The notes under the pieces are model-generated. The model did no database searches, was not told where the DNA came from, and saw only the letters and a program-made list of their open reading frames with translations. Positions 1 through 8,419 of a DNA stretch of 64,000 bases are shown piece by piece (within the stretch, counting starts at the first letter, position 1; every line of letters begins with the position of its first letter). The translations under genes were made by a program, and so were the position numbers. The stretch is from Clarireedia homoeocarpa (lineage: Eukaryota; Ascomycota; Leotiomycetes; Helotiales; Rutstroemiaceae): positions 1,371,252 to 1,435,251 of the forward strand of contig LNKV01000020.1 in assembly GCA_001465935.1 (NCBI GenBank), given 5' to 3'.

Positions 1-505
1 AACCAAGCACTTGCACAAGCTCGAGCGTCGAGCCTTGAAAGCGGACAACAAAGAAGCGGACATCATTCGCGACAACAACTTCTTTACTACTCCTTTCAAC
101 ATGAATTCGCCGACGACTTTACCCAGAGTGTGTACACCAATGTTCGCACTCACAGTCTCAACGACTTCAAAGGAATAATTATCTTCTTCGTCGGGAAAGG
201 CACTCAGATGACGAAGCTGGCAAAATCAACTATCTGAGGAACGCTCTGTCTGCAGAGCTCCAAAGGCTCTTGATTCCCTTCGCAATTCCTTCACAATATA
301 GCGACTACGTGGCTATAGTACGAAAAACGGCGGACAACCTCGGAGTAGTGATAAAACTCGAGAAAGGCCAACGCGTCTCGTACTCGACCAATGGGCAAGG
401 AGCCTCTTCCTCCTCAAGACTCTCCCGCTCTGACGAAATGGACTGGGAGTCCTCGACTACGACCCGTGTGGCGAAAGCTGCTCGGGAAAGAGCCAAATGG
501 GTATC
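1..505 (+). pseudogene. 5' part of a retrotransposon gag remnant
   Basis: From about 226 to 505 the plus strand reads as a gag-like capsid segment (a KINYLRNALSAELQRLL motif, then SQYSDYVAIVRKTADNL), ending in ERAKWVS. This style is typical of fungal Ty3/gypsy gag proteins. The upstream 225 bases do not hold one open frame, so the copy is decayed and it also runs off the left edge. The frame is cut at 505 by the TG...CA insertion and resumes at 1342 with KDELERRR and a zinc knuckle. The capsid call rests on pattern recall, not on a search. No reverse transcriptase or integrase is visible downstream. Confidence 0.6.
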
Positions 506-1336
506 TGTGTGGATAATGGACCGCAAATGGCTCCGGACTGCAAATAACTCCGGACTGCAAATGGCTCCGGCCGGCCCGGCCGGAACCCAGGGCAAATGCG
601 GCATATCCAACACGTACATGCAATGCCCGTATAACGGGTAAAAGAAAGTCAACTCCGGTGACCAAATGTAGATAGCTAATTGGTTGTGTCGTACGCAGAC
701 TCGTTCCATTCACCGCCGCCGGCGTCGCCGCTCCGGGAGCACCGCCCTTGGGCTACCCCCTCCTCCTCGTAGGTGGGCAGCAGCTTCGGGGGTATGTCCA
801 CAATGGCATGCAACGAACAGTCTTGGCTATGCCAGGACAGGATGTGGCCTTCGTACGAGACCGCATCCAAGACACACAGCTCCTTACGATGCGTCCTTCG
901 TACATAAATGCTGTGCTCATTCAGAGCAGAGGCACTCTCGTCCCTGGTGGCTGCAATGAGTGTCGCAGGCGAGGCTTTACGCCTTTCCCGACCTGTGTCC
1001 GGCTTGCTGGACACTGGAACAGCGCTTGCGGCAATTGCAAGTGGCGGGATCACGGTGCTCGTTGCCGTGTAATTGTCGAGGTTCCGTCCGACAGCTCGTC
1101 GGACGATCCTGATAATGAGGGTGATGAGCACGGCGAGAGCGATTCGGACGAGGCTCCGGTCAAGTCTGAGTCGGTGGGCGAAGTGACTGCGTTCAATGCT
1201 GCTAGATTCCTGAAAGACGATTTACACAAACAACACTGGACCCACGCTTTGCACGTGATTCCGGGTGTTACGTGTAACCCTCGAGCTTCCCCACGTGATA
1301 TCACTTTCTGTGTACGACTACCCAGTCGTACCAACA
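506..1336. mobile_element. 831-bp LTR-like insertion (TG...CA) with 5-bp target-site duplication GTATC
   Basis: The interval starts TGTGTGG and ends CCAACA. It is flanked on both sides by GTATC (501-505 and 1337-1341). It lies inside a gag frame, and removing it joins ...ERAKWVS to KDELERRR in the correct phase, which independently supports the boundaries. TG...CA ends with a 5-bp duplication are the hallmark of an LTR retrotransposon footprint, so a solo LTR is the simplest reading. It is unusual in being GC-rich, in having three tandem 17-bp copies near its left end, and in containing most of a DUF3716-type reading frame. Confidence 0.65.
523..573. repeat. Three tandem copies of a 17-bp unit, then a GGCC-rich palindrome
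   Basis: The unit GCAAATGGCTCCGGACT occurs at 523-539, again with two changes at 540-556, and partially at 557-571. It runs directly into a CCGGCCGG-rich palindromic stretch at about 566-582. All of this lies near the left end of the LTR-like insertion. Confidence 0.8.
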
Positions 1337-1350
1337 GTATCCAAAGATGA
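808..1350 (+). CDS. DUF3716-type cysteine-rich protein carried in an LTR-like insertion
   Basis: A 180-residue frame from the first in-frame ATG at 808; the frame stays open upstream to about 748 without an ATG. Six cysteines form C49-x2-C52-x10-C63-x10-C74-x2-C77-x8-C86, with the tail of the motif reading CGNCKWRDHGARC. This two-CxxC arrangement is what I recall for DUF3716, a fungal domain of unknown function and probably a zinc-binding fold. After it comes an acidic serine/aspartate-rich segment (about residues 92-120). The last codons run past the insertion edge at 1336 into the interrupted gag sequence, so the C-terminus is probably chimeric. Expression and function are unknown; it may be a captured host domain or part of the element. 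Confidence 0.5.
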   Translation: MQRTVLAMPGQDVAFVRDRIQDTQLLTMRPSYINAVLIQSRGTLVPGGCNECRRRGFTPFPTCVRLAGHWNSACGNCKWRDHGARCRVIVEVPSDSSSDDPDNEGDEHGESDSDEAPVKSESVGEVTAFNAARFLKDDLHKQHWTHALHVIPGVTCNPRASPRDITFCVRLPSRTNSIQR

Positions 1351-1552
1351 ACTGGAAAGGAGGAGGGAAGCAAACGCTTGTTTCCGCTGTGGCAAGAAGG
1401 GCTATATGCTCTCTAATTGCCAGCTTGCGCCAGCAAAGCCCCCGAGCCAAGAAGAGTCCAAGAGACCAAAGAAGGCAAGATCGGCCAAGGTCCAAGAAGC
1501 CACAGGCTCGGACGAGGACAGTACCGACGATGAGACGTCGGGAAAAGAGTAA
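1342..1552 (+). pseudogene. 3' part of the gag remnant with a mutated zinc knuckle
   Basis: The frame resumes as KDELERRREANACFRCGKK. The knuckle CFRCGKKGYMLSNC fits C-x2-C-x4-H-x4-C, except that tyrosine stands at the histidine position. CAT/CAC to TAT/TAC is a C-to-T change in a CpA context, the signature of repeat-induced point mutation, though one base proves nothing. A basic then acidic tail ends at a stop at 1550-1552. No pol domains follow. Together with 1-505 this is one decayed gag gene. Confidence 0.6.
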
Positions 1553-1660
1553 CTCTTGCTCGAAGTCGTGGGCAGGAGTCAATGGAAGTTGTGGAAATAA
1601 GGAAGGAATGGGAATTGTTTAAGTCGTCAATGCATGGTGAACCTTTTGTGGATGGAAACC

Positions 1661-1694
1661 CGCTTTTGGAATATTTGCTAATATTCCAAAAGCG
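1661..1694. repeat. Perfect 14-bp inverted repeat with a 6-nt loop
   Basis: CGCTTTTGGAATAT at 1661-1674 is exactly mirrored at 1681-1694. The loop is TTGCTA. It lies just downstream of the gag remnant and could be a transcript hairpin or a transposon footprint. A second small palindrome (CCTCTGA/TCAGAGG) follows at about 1704-1718. Confidence 0.8.
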
Positions 1695-1870
1695 CATTGA
1701 ATGCCTCTGATTCAGAGGGCCATTTTGGTTGCTTCAGCTCGGGCTACTCTAACCTCGCTACCTCTGAATTCGCTCAAGTCAACAATGCTATCAGCAGTTA
1801 CTACTGCTGGGCCCCGTAGAGCATTCTCTTCGTTTATGAAGAGTTGGCCTTTCTACATTGATGGGGAGCG

Positions 1871-1923
1871 GCGGGGTAGATGTAAGGAGGGTGTATGAAG
1901 ATGCGGGGTAAATGTAAGGAGGG
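1871..1923 (+). repeat. Direct repeat of a 21-bp purine-rich unit
   Basis: A 21-bp unit of the form GCGGGGTA(G/A)ATGTAAGG... occurs at 1871-1891 and 1903-1923 with one difference, separated by 11 bp. AT-rich near-duplicates (ATTTCGTTTTT) follow to about 1995. No gene is visible between 1553 and 2338. Confidence 0.6.
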
Positions 1924-2338
1924 ATATTCATTTAGATTTCGTTTTTTATCTTTTATGCGAGCAGTACATTTATTTGGATTTCGTTTTTAACTTTCTGTAC
2001 GAATAGTAGTTAGAAATACTTTAGAATAAAATGAGACATACTTTTGCCTCTGAAAGCTGGAGCACTATCAATTGGTTGCATCGCCACGTGCTGTACAAAT
2101 TTTTTCATCTATCCGGGATCTCTATAACACTTATCTTTTTCAGGGTACTTTGCTTCGGCATGAGGTAGGATTACGTGGTAAGACACGAGCCGCGAAGTAC
2201 CTTGTCGCAGTTCCCTGTTCTTGACCCACGCTTGCTGCTAAAGCTCGGACACTATACCCAAAGAGCTTAGTGCATTGCCCGCTAAGCATCCTCTTTTCTC
2301 CACCACTGAATGCGCCAACACATGCACAAGACGTCGAA

Positions 2339-3910
2339 ATGCCTTACCGCGAGCAAACTCTCCTCCGCCGAAGCGCCTATTCAGACCCTGCTAATGGGAA
2401 TACTAAACAGCAGGTGTCTCTCGCAACAAAGAAGACGGAGCAGGAAATAGTATGTGGTGTCGTATCCCTCTACCAACTGGCTCCAGCTGATCAGAAACAG
2501 CCCGGGTATCGAAAACGATTGCGCGAACAAGAAGATTCTTTAAGCGACATCGCAGAGATATCTGCAAAGCGATTGCGAGTATCTGCAGATATCACCGCTG
2601 CGAGGCCGGATGATCAAAAAAACCAGTTTGACAATTCTGAGGCTTCTGTTGATCCTATTGATTATTGGCGGAACAACCGAATTTGGCCTAAGGAATATTT
2701 CGAGCCGGATACTACGAGCCATCTGCTCAGAAAGAAGCCGGCGGCTTTTCTGCGTCGGAAACGCTCAGATTCGGGTTCCCTTGCAGCAAGCTCTACCACG
2801 CCCAGCGATCAGAAGCCGAGAGATGAGAAGAGCGCTCCCTATAGAGATAACCGTTATAATATTTTACTTGCAACGAAAGGCAGTCACATGGGCAAATATG
2901 TGGGAGACAACGAAAAGGATATCACCAAAGATAGTGAAGACATTTATCGGACCTTGCTAGAGACGGAGCAAGTGATACCTAAGGATTCTATATTTGAGGA
3001 CGACTTTTTCGAGGATACCTGTGAAATGCTGCAAAATCGAAACGAAGCCAAGGTTATCCAAGATATATCTCGGTTAATTGTCCCTTCTGCTCAGTCGCTA
3101 GCTATACGCAGCGCGAAGGATGGCCCGAAACACCTCCGGTATCTGATCGAAAGTGTCAATGAAGGGTGGAATAACTCTGTTCCTCTGACTGGGACTCGTC
3201 CGCAACCTGACTACTCTGTGGGGTTCAAGCGAAATGCATTTACGGAGGAGCAGCGAAACAAACTTGCGCCCTTTATTGGCGACTTTCTTTTTGGCGATCA
3301 ATCCTTCTTTATGGCTACCTGTTATATGTACTTCCCATTTCTCTCATGTGAAGTAAAATGCGGCAATTCAGCGCTGGATATTGCAGACCGACAAAATGCG
3401 CATAGCATGACACTTGCAGTGAGAGCTGTGGTCGAACTTTTCCGGCTTGTAAAACGCGAAAAGGAAATCCATCGCGAGATCCTTGCCTTCTCAGTCTCGC
3501 ACGATCATGAGTCAGTCCGAATATACGGCCACTACGCTGCTATCGATGGGCCTAAAACTGAATTCTACCGCCATCCAATCCGCCGACTCAACTTCCAGGA
3601 CTTGAATGGGAAAGATAAGTGGACAACGTATAAGTTCATCAAAAGCATTTATGATATATGGGTACCAACTCACTTCAAACGACTCTGTTCGGCCCTTGAT
3701 GACCTTCCTGCCGATATAGATTTTGACGTTGCATCGCTTCCGCAAGATTCTAGACTCTCGCAGGGTTTGGAATCTCATCATCTTTCGCATTCCTTCTCGG
3801 AATCGGCATCTCAAACTGGAGATGATAGTCATTCAAACATTGGGGTTGTTTCGCCAGACACCTCCTTTACCCAAGTTTCGAAAAGACAGCGAGGGAATTC
3901 AGCAAAGTGA
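2339..3910 (+). CDS. DUF7924-type protein with PD-(D/E)XK nuclease-like residues
   Basis: An uninterrupted 523-residue frame from ATG 2339; the frame is open upstream to 2270 only by a GTG. Residues 1-240 are low-complexity and charged, with KRLR and KRKR clusters that may be nuclear signals. Residues about 245-470 form the conserved part, which I recall as the fungal DUF7924 domain. The pattern D291 (PDYSVG), E338-x-K340 (CEVKC) and Q352 (DRQNAH) resembles the active site of PD-(D/E)XK nucleases with a RecB-type glutamine. That reading is inference from spacing only. The gene is intact although it sits between a gag remnant and several LTR footprints. The tail is serine-rich. Such genes are multicopy in many fungi; a role in DNA processing or in mobile-element biology is possible but unproven. 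Confidence 0.65.
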   Translation: MPYREQTLLRRSAYSDPANGNTKQQVSLATKKTEQEIVCGVVSLYQLAPADQKQPGYRKRLREQEDSLSDIAEISAKRLRVSADITAARPDDQKNQFDNSEASVDPIDYWRNNRIWPKEYFEPDTTSHLLRKKPAAFLRRKRSDSGSLAASSTTPSDQKPRDEKSAPYRDNRYNILLATKGSHMGKYVGDNEKDITKDSEDIYRTLLETEQVIPKDSIFEDDFFEDTCEMLQNRNEAKVIQDISRLIVPSAQSLAIRSAKDGPKHLRYLIESVNEGWNNSVPLTGTRPQPDYSVGFKRNAFTEEQRNKLAPFIGDFLFGDQSFFMATCYMYFPFLSCEVKCGNSALDIADRQNAHSMTLAVRAVVELFRLVKREKEIHREILAFSVSHDHESVRIYGHYAAIDGPKTEFYRHPIRRLNFQDLNGKDKWTTYKFIKSIYDIWVPTHFKRLCSALDDLPADIDFDVASLPQDSRLSQGLESHHLSHSFSESASQTGDDSHSNIGVVSPDTSFTQVSKRQRGNSAK

Positions 3911-3933
3911 AAACTAAATATTCCTTGGGTTTC

Positions 3934-3996
3934 TGTGAAATCCCAAAAGTGACGCCACTTCTAGAGAAGTGACAATTTGGGCTGATATATCTCACA
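3934..3996 (-). mobile_element. 63-bp TG...CA unit with 5-bp duplication GTTTC (mini-LTR footprint)
   Basis: The unit starts TGTGAAATCCC and ends TCTCACA. It is flanked by GTTTC at 3929-3933 and 3997-4001. It contains the hairpin CACTTC-TAGA-GAAGTG. A second, inverted copy of the same sequence lies at 4674-4740, so this is a repeated unit and not a chance palindrome. The strand is assigned opposite to that copy, which follows a purine tract on the plus strand. Confidence 0.55.
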
Positions 3997-4101
3997 GTTT
4001 CCGACTGTTTGAGTATAATTCGAACATCGTTAACTCATTATCTGATTGTCCGTTAAATGTCTAAGTTTGAGAGTTGGTCGGATAGTAACATAGTTAGTAC
4101 G

Positions 4102-4384
4102 TGTTGGTGCCTACCAGGCCAATATAGGCCCAATAGACCTGAAGGAGGCAATACAAGCCTGAAGGAGGAGGCAATGTTGGAATGAGGCCTCTATATGGCC
4201 ATATGCCAACACTGGGGCGATGCCTGAAGGGCTATAAATAAGGGGTCCTTTACCACTGTAAAATAGAGTTAGAATAATTAGATCAAGCACAAGCAATCCT
4301 AAGTTTACTAATCTTACTTTTACTTTTAAATCCGTTTAAGCCTACGGACACTATTCTACGTGTCAACCTGCTGTACCTTCAACA
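4102..4384 (+). mobile_element. 283-bp solo LTR with 5-bp duplication GTACG
   Basis: The element begins TGTTGGTGCC and ends CTTCAACA, giving TGTTG/CAACA inverted ends. It is flanked by GTACG at 4097-4101 and 4385-4389. A TATA box (CTATAAATAAG) lies at 4232-4239, as expected for an LTR promoter, and a direct repeat (CCTGAAGGAGG) lies in the left half. No internal retrotransposon sequence remains, so this is a recombined solo LTR, probably copia-like from its short length and TGTTG start. Confidence 0.8.
4232..4239 (+). promoter_or_regulatory. TATA box of the solo LTR
   Basis: CTATAAATAAG sits about 130 bp from the LTR left end. This is the usual place for the retrotransposon promoter at the U3/R boundary. 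Confidence 0.5.
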
Positions 4385-4487
4385 GTACGCCCACTGATGA
4401 ATCTGTAGAGCGAAGAATTCCCGCAACGACTACATAACACTTGGCAACCTCCGCTCCCTCAAAATAGTGCACCGCCCGTCCGTACGG

Positions 4488-4535
4488 TTTGTGAGGATAT
4501 AAAACGGTTTACCCTATCCGTTTCGATATCACAAA
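4488..4535. repeat. Imperfect inverted repeat
   Basis: GTTTGTGAGGATATAAAACG at 4488-4507 pairs, with a short mismatch, with CGTTTCGATATCACAAAC at 4518-4535. It lies between the solo LTR and the 67-bp TG...CA unit and could be part of the internal region of a small element. Confidence 0.5.
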
Positions 4536-4673
4536 CTACACAGGATCTATTATTATACTGGCGCACACAGTGGGCATGCATTTATTGCACGGGCATACTA
4601 CTGACAACACTGCTTACTAACCCTGGTCTACCCAATTAGACACGCTTGCAGAGTTTACACTCTGAGGGGGGTA

Positions 4674-4740
4674 TGTGAAACCAAATATAAGCCCGAATTG
4701 TCACTTCTCTAGAAGTGGTGTCACCTTCGGATTTTTCACA
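4674..4740 (+). mobile_element. 67-bp TG...CA unit, inverted copy of the 3934-3996 unit, preceded by a purine tract
   Basis: It starts TGTGAAACC and ends TTTTTCACA. Its reverse complement aligns along its whole length with 3934-3996, including the CACTTC/GAAGTG hairpin. Just upstream, GAGGGGGG at 4664-4671 resembles the polypurine tract that precedes a 3' LTR. I see no perfect target duplication (GGGTA left, TTATC right), so it may be the surviving 3' end of a larger, partly deleted element. Confidence 0.45.
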
Positions 4741-6308
4741 TTATCGAAGAAGGACAAGTGTTTGACATCTGCACCTGGCTTCCGGCCAAGGGAGGTCAAT
4801 ATCAGATTCTGTCTCTATTCTGCATCGTTTAGAAAACCAAAACTTTGACGTGAATTGTCACAAGGCGGCTGGTAGTCTGTACTCATTTTTAACTCTTGTA
4901 ACCCACTCTAGTCCAAGGAATAAGAAAGAAATTATCTCTATAAAATGATACAGAGTATAAATACGGGAGGAAGCGAGTCTTGTCCCCACGAAATGATTTG
5001 ATTTGGATCATACAATGAGCAGTACCTTATCGGGTCCATCTAAGAACCGAAAACACGAACAAAGCTTCCCCAGTCCCGAATCAAGAATCGAAAGCAGCTA
5101 AATTTTTGAATTTTCCCGCCTCCGGCTCAGTGGAGACACGTTCAAGACTGGGGACAGGAGGTGGCAGAGACCCAAACAGTTCCCACAGGAAATAATCTGC
5201 GTTATTCAGGGGACCGTTACATACTTAGTATGTTAGGAGATGCGGCGGCCATACCTGCAGCGGACTACTCCAGCTCCTGTTTAATCGATCTCAGAGCCAG
5301 ATCGACTTCCCGCAACTTGGGTTGGCAATCAGCATACAAGAGACAAGTATATCCTCAAATCGGGTTTCACGAGCATGGTAAACACTTGTTAGCTGTGACC
5401 TTTCACCACTATCGCGGTCCCAGATAAGGTTTCTTGGAACGACAAAAAGGAAACCTAGGTGCATATCCTGAGTTCTCAAGGAGGAGCTATGCAGATTATG
5501 ACAGAAACAGTGCAGAATGACTAGCGTCTAAATATTCTTCTGCTTCACGCAAGCAGAACATTCTAAAAGACAGGGCATAGCACAATAGGTCAACAATCTT
5601 ATAGCAATTATTAAGCTAGTTGCCCAAAGCAAATCACCATGAAGTACAAGTTCCACGGTAATCTAGCGCTAATAGAAGCGACCAAGCGCTTTTCCCAAGT
5701 AGAGATTGAAATCGACATTAACTACCCCGCGTCCAAATACCTTTCCAATATCTTGAGGCTGTTTTCGCTCCTACAACTGGTAGTTCACCATGGCGATGTA
5801 CGCCAGCCGGAGGATCTACACCCGCTCTCCAGAGCCGAGACGTCCAATGCGACTCTGGTTCACGGAGAAAGTACCCCGTCCTGATAATAAATGGTCTTAT
5901 CTAATGAATCTTGAAACCACATCAGAATCACCAAAGAAGCAAGTCTCATTTGCTAAGCGTCACCCTGGATAGTCGCAGCCCACACTCTAAGCAAAATGGG
6001 CACGATATCGAGGATTAGTAATCCACTTGCCAAGACCGCTTTTCAGCTCGGCTAGCGGGTTGTGGTGAACAAATACAGTTCATGCTGCGACACAAATACT
6101 TTCAACCATCTTTTCCTGCCGCCACCATGTAGCTAGCTAGTCATCCGCCAACAACAGCTTTTCGAAAAAGAAACCAATAATCAAGTCGAAGCCACTAGCT
6201 TTGCGCTAGGAAGCTCATCGAAACGAATAGGAAGCTCCCCAAGCGCTTCCCGCCTAATACAGCTGACAAGCTTCTAGACGCGCACAGTCAATCAATGTAA
6301 CCATTATC
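4741..6308. other. No gene recognised
   Basis: Only short, unconvincing frames occur (for example 5161-5427 and 5639-5884), with no recognisable motif and no paired splice signals. The region is AT-rich and flanked by element remnants, so degraded repeat DNA is the likely content. Confidence 0.5.
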
Positions 6309-6378
6309 AAAAAAAAAAAAAGAAAGAAAGAAAAAGAGAGAGAGAGAGAGGGAGAGAGAGAGAGAAAGAGAGAAAGAG
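6309..6378 (+). repeat. A-run and GAAA/GA microsatellite
   Basis: Twelve A residues lead into GAAAG and then (GA)n. It abuts the first recognisable part of the oxidase pseudogene, so the 5' part of that gene may have been lost here. Confidence 0.85.
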
Positions 6379-7740
6379 CTTACCAAGGAACTCCATACTG
6401 ATCCGTCCGAAGCCCATGACATGTACCATGTTCTCGATACGGACAATTCATCGTATCCAGCACCATCGCACCACGCAATGTCCCCGAAGCGCAAGAAGGT
6501 GCAGCGCCAAGGGCTCCCGGCAGTATCGGGCTTGACATGGGCAAGAACATGAATAAAGTTCTGAAAGTCAACGCCGGCGGCGCATACGCGTTGCTCGAGC
6601 CCGGCGTAACATTCTTCGAGCTCGATGTCTGCTTGAAGGAAAAGAAACTGGACAGTCCAGCTTTGGATCGACCCCCAGATCGGGAGAGGTGGCTCGGTCG
6701 TGGGAAATTCGATCGAGAGGGGTGTGGGTTACATACCCTATGGAGCTTCGTACTCGCTTGTGATGCTGTGAAGTTACAGTAATGTGGAATATCGCTGATC
6801 ACTGGATGCCATAGACCACTTTATGATGCACTTCGGCTTGGAAGTAGTGCTGCCGACAGACGAGCTCATCATAACTGGAATTGGTGCGCTGCCCGATCCT
6901 ACGCAACCTAAGGTGGAAAGGTGTTATAGATCAACAGCGTGGGGGGAATGTTGTCAAGTATGTCTAGTCCTGTACTCCTTGACTGAAAGTTGAGTTCGAG
7001 GTTGATTGACACCCGGCACTAGCTATTCCCTTACGGCTTCGGCCCGTATAATGATGGTATCCTCTCGTAAAGCAATCGGGGTATAGTTGCGAAGATGGGT
7101 ATCTAGGTAAGTAGATCAGTTATCTAAGTACTGCGCAAGGATCACTCACTGACGCGAACCCCTTCGTAGCTCATGCTAAACCCTGGTGGTTACCAACCAT
7201 ATCTGATCACATTTTCCCAAAGATGAGGATATATGATCGATGTCACCTGCCCCCTCCGTCTATCAATGGTCCTTCAAGACGTCCCCCCCACCATCCGGCA
7301 AATCCTCCTCGACGCCGGCGTAATTGGCACCTAAAAGTCCTACTACGACGTTGACCAACCTAACTCGACGCCATCGCCACAAAACCCAACTTCCTCCAGT
7401 GGAACTTCTACGGCCCTAAACCCGTGCGCGATGTCATGTGGCAAGCAATCAAGCAGTCCTTCAGCGCGATCCCCGGCGCCAAATTCTTCTTCCCCGAAAA
7501 TATCCCTAGAAAAGCCGCCCCAAAACCCTACAAAGCATCCAAAACCACCGACGAACTCAGCGGGGTAAATACCATACGCATATTACGCCGATAGATCAGA
7601 CAGCCAAGACGTACAGTACGCATGAATGGGACGATAACACGCGGACGAAGTCCGAAACGAGCAGACCAAAAATGCGATGGACCCGAAGGAGATTCTGGCA
7701 CTCGGGAAGAATGGCGTGTGTGGCCGAGGAATTAACATAT
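6378..7740 (+). pseudogene. Broken vanillyl-alcohol oxidase-like FAD oxidase
   Basis: Successive plus-strand frames give conserved pieces of the VAO/4-cresol-oxidase family in order: DPSEAHDMYHVLD, IAPRNVPEAQ, GAAPRAPGSIGLDMGKNMN, LEPGVTFFEL, GGSVVGNSIERGVGYIPYG, HFGLEVVLPT, FPYGFGPYNDGI, LNPGGYQPYLITF, PLRLSMVLQDVP and QWNFYG. A final piece ends near 7740. The gene is broken: about 25 residues are missing between NVPEAQ and GAAPR, a stop replaces glutamine (CAA to TAA) after NDGILS, and a T-run shift follows LIT. Further shifts and stops occur near 7330-7420. The N-terminal hundred or so residues and the C-terminus are absent. The intact enzyme would oxidise 4-alkylphenols such as vanillyl alcohol. 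CpA-to-TpA changes fit repeat-induced mutation but also ordinary decay. Confidence 0.8.
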
Positions 7741-8419
7741 GAGAGAGACGGCTTGGAGGTTGTTGGATGGAAATTCGAGATCGGGAGGTGGGGTTTGTAG
7801 TGTACGTAGCCACATAGATGCCCAGATACATGAGAAAAGTAGACGATTGATGACCGACAAGTTTTAGGGAGTGCAGTGTTTCAGTAAACTCTTCTAGACT
7901 TCCACGAATTCGATGTAAATTTGAAAAGTAAGATGTGATCCCCGAAAAGGATCGCACCAGATGAGTACCAGTCTATCGGAAGCCCGGACTTTTCCTGGGC
8001 ACTCCGTCTCTCATATTGAGGATGTGTGTTAGTCCATGAATTGCGATACTCCTTGCAAAGCAGCTAGCACAGAGAGTATGGAATTTTGCTCTCATATCGC
8101 AACGGTGATGATACTTGCGAAAATGCTTTCGAAAGAAGAATCTAGCAGCATCAACTCGCAGGCATGGTGGTGATGTAAATAATCGACTTGTGATTTCTGA
8201 TTCGCTAAATCTGGATATCATCGATACATTAGACACCTGTGGCCTACGATCCACCGACTATGAATATAGCACCCTCACACGCCATAGGGGCCTTTACTTC
8301 AAACTTTTCTGACTCTTCCAACTGACCCCACCTATCTTCATACCGACTCATCTCTGAAATACCATCTCAGAGCCACTCTCATCCGCTCCTCCCTTCCCAC
8401 CAAGCGAACAAAAACAAAC
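7741..8419. other. No gene recognised
   Basis: Intergenic sequence between the oxidase pseudogene and the 3' end of the myristoyltransferase gene. Short frames at 7583-7957 and 7973-8254 on the minus strand show no family motif. Confidence 0.5.

Noticed and set aside
3934..4740. One 0.8-kb terminal-inverted-repeat DNA transposon bounded by the two 63-67-bp units
   Set aside because: The left unit alone has its own perfect GTTTC duplication on both of its sides, which argues for an independent insertion. The alternative is kept as a refutation test.
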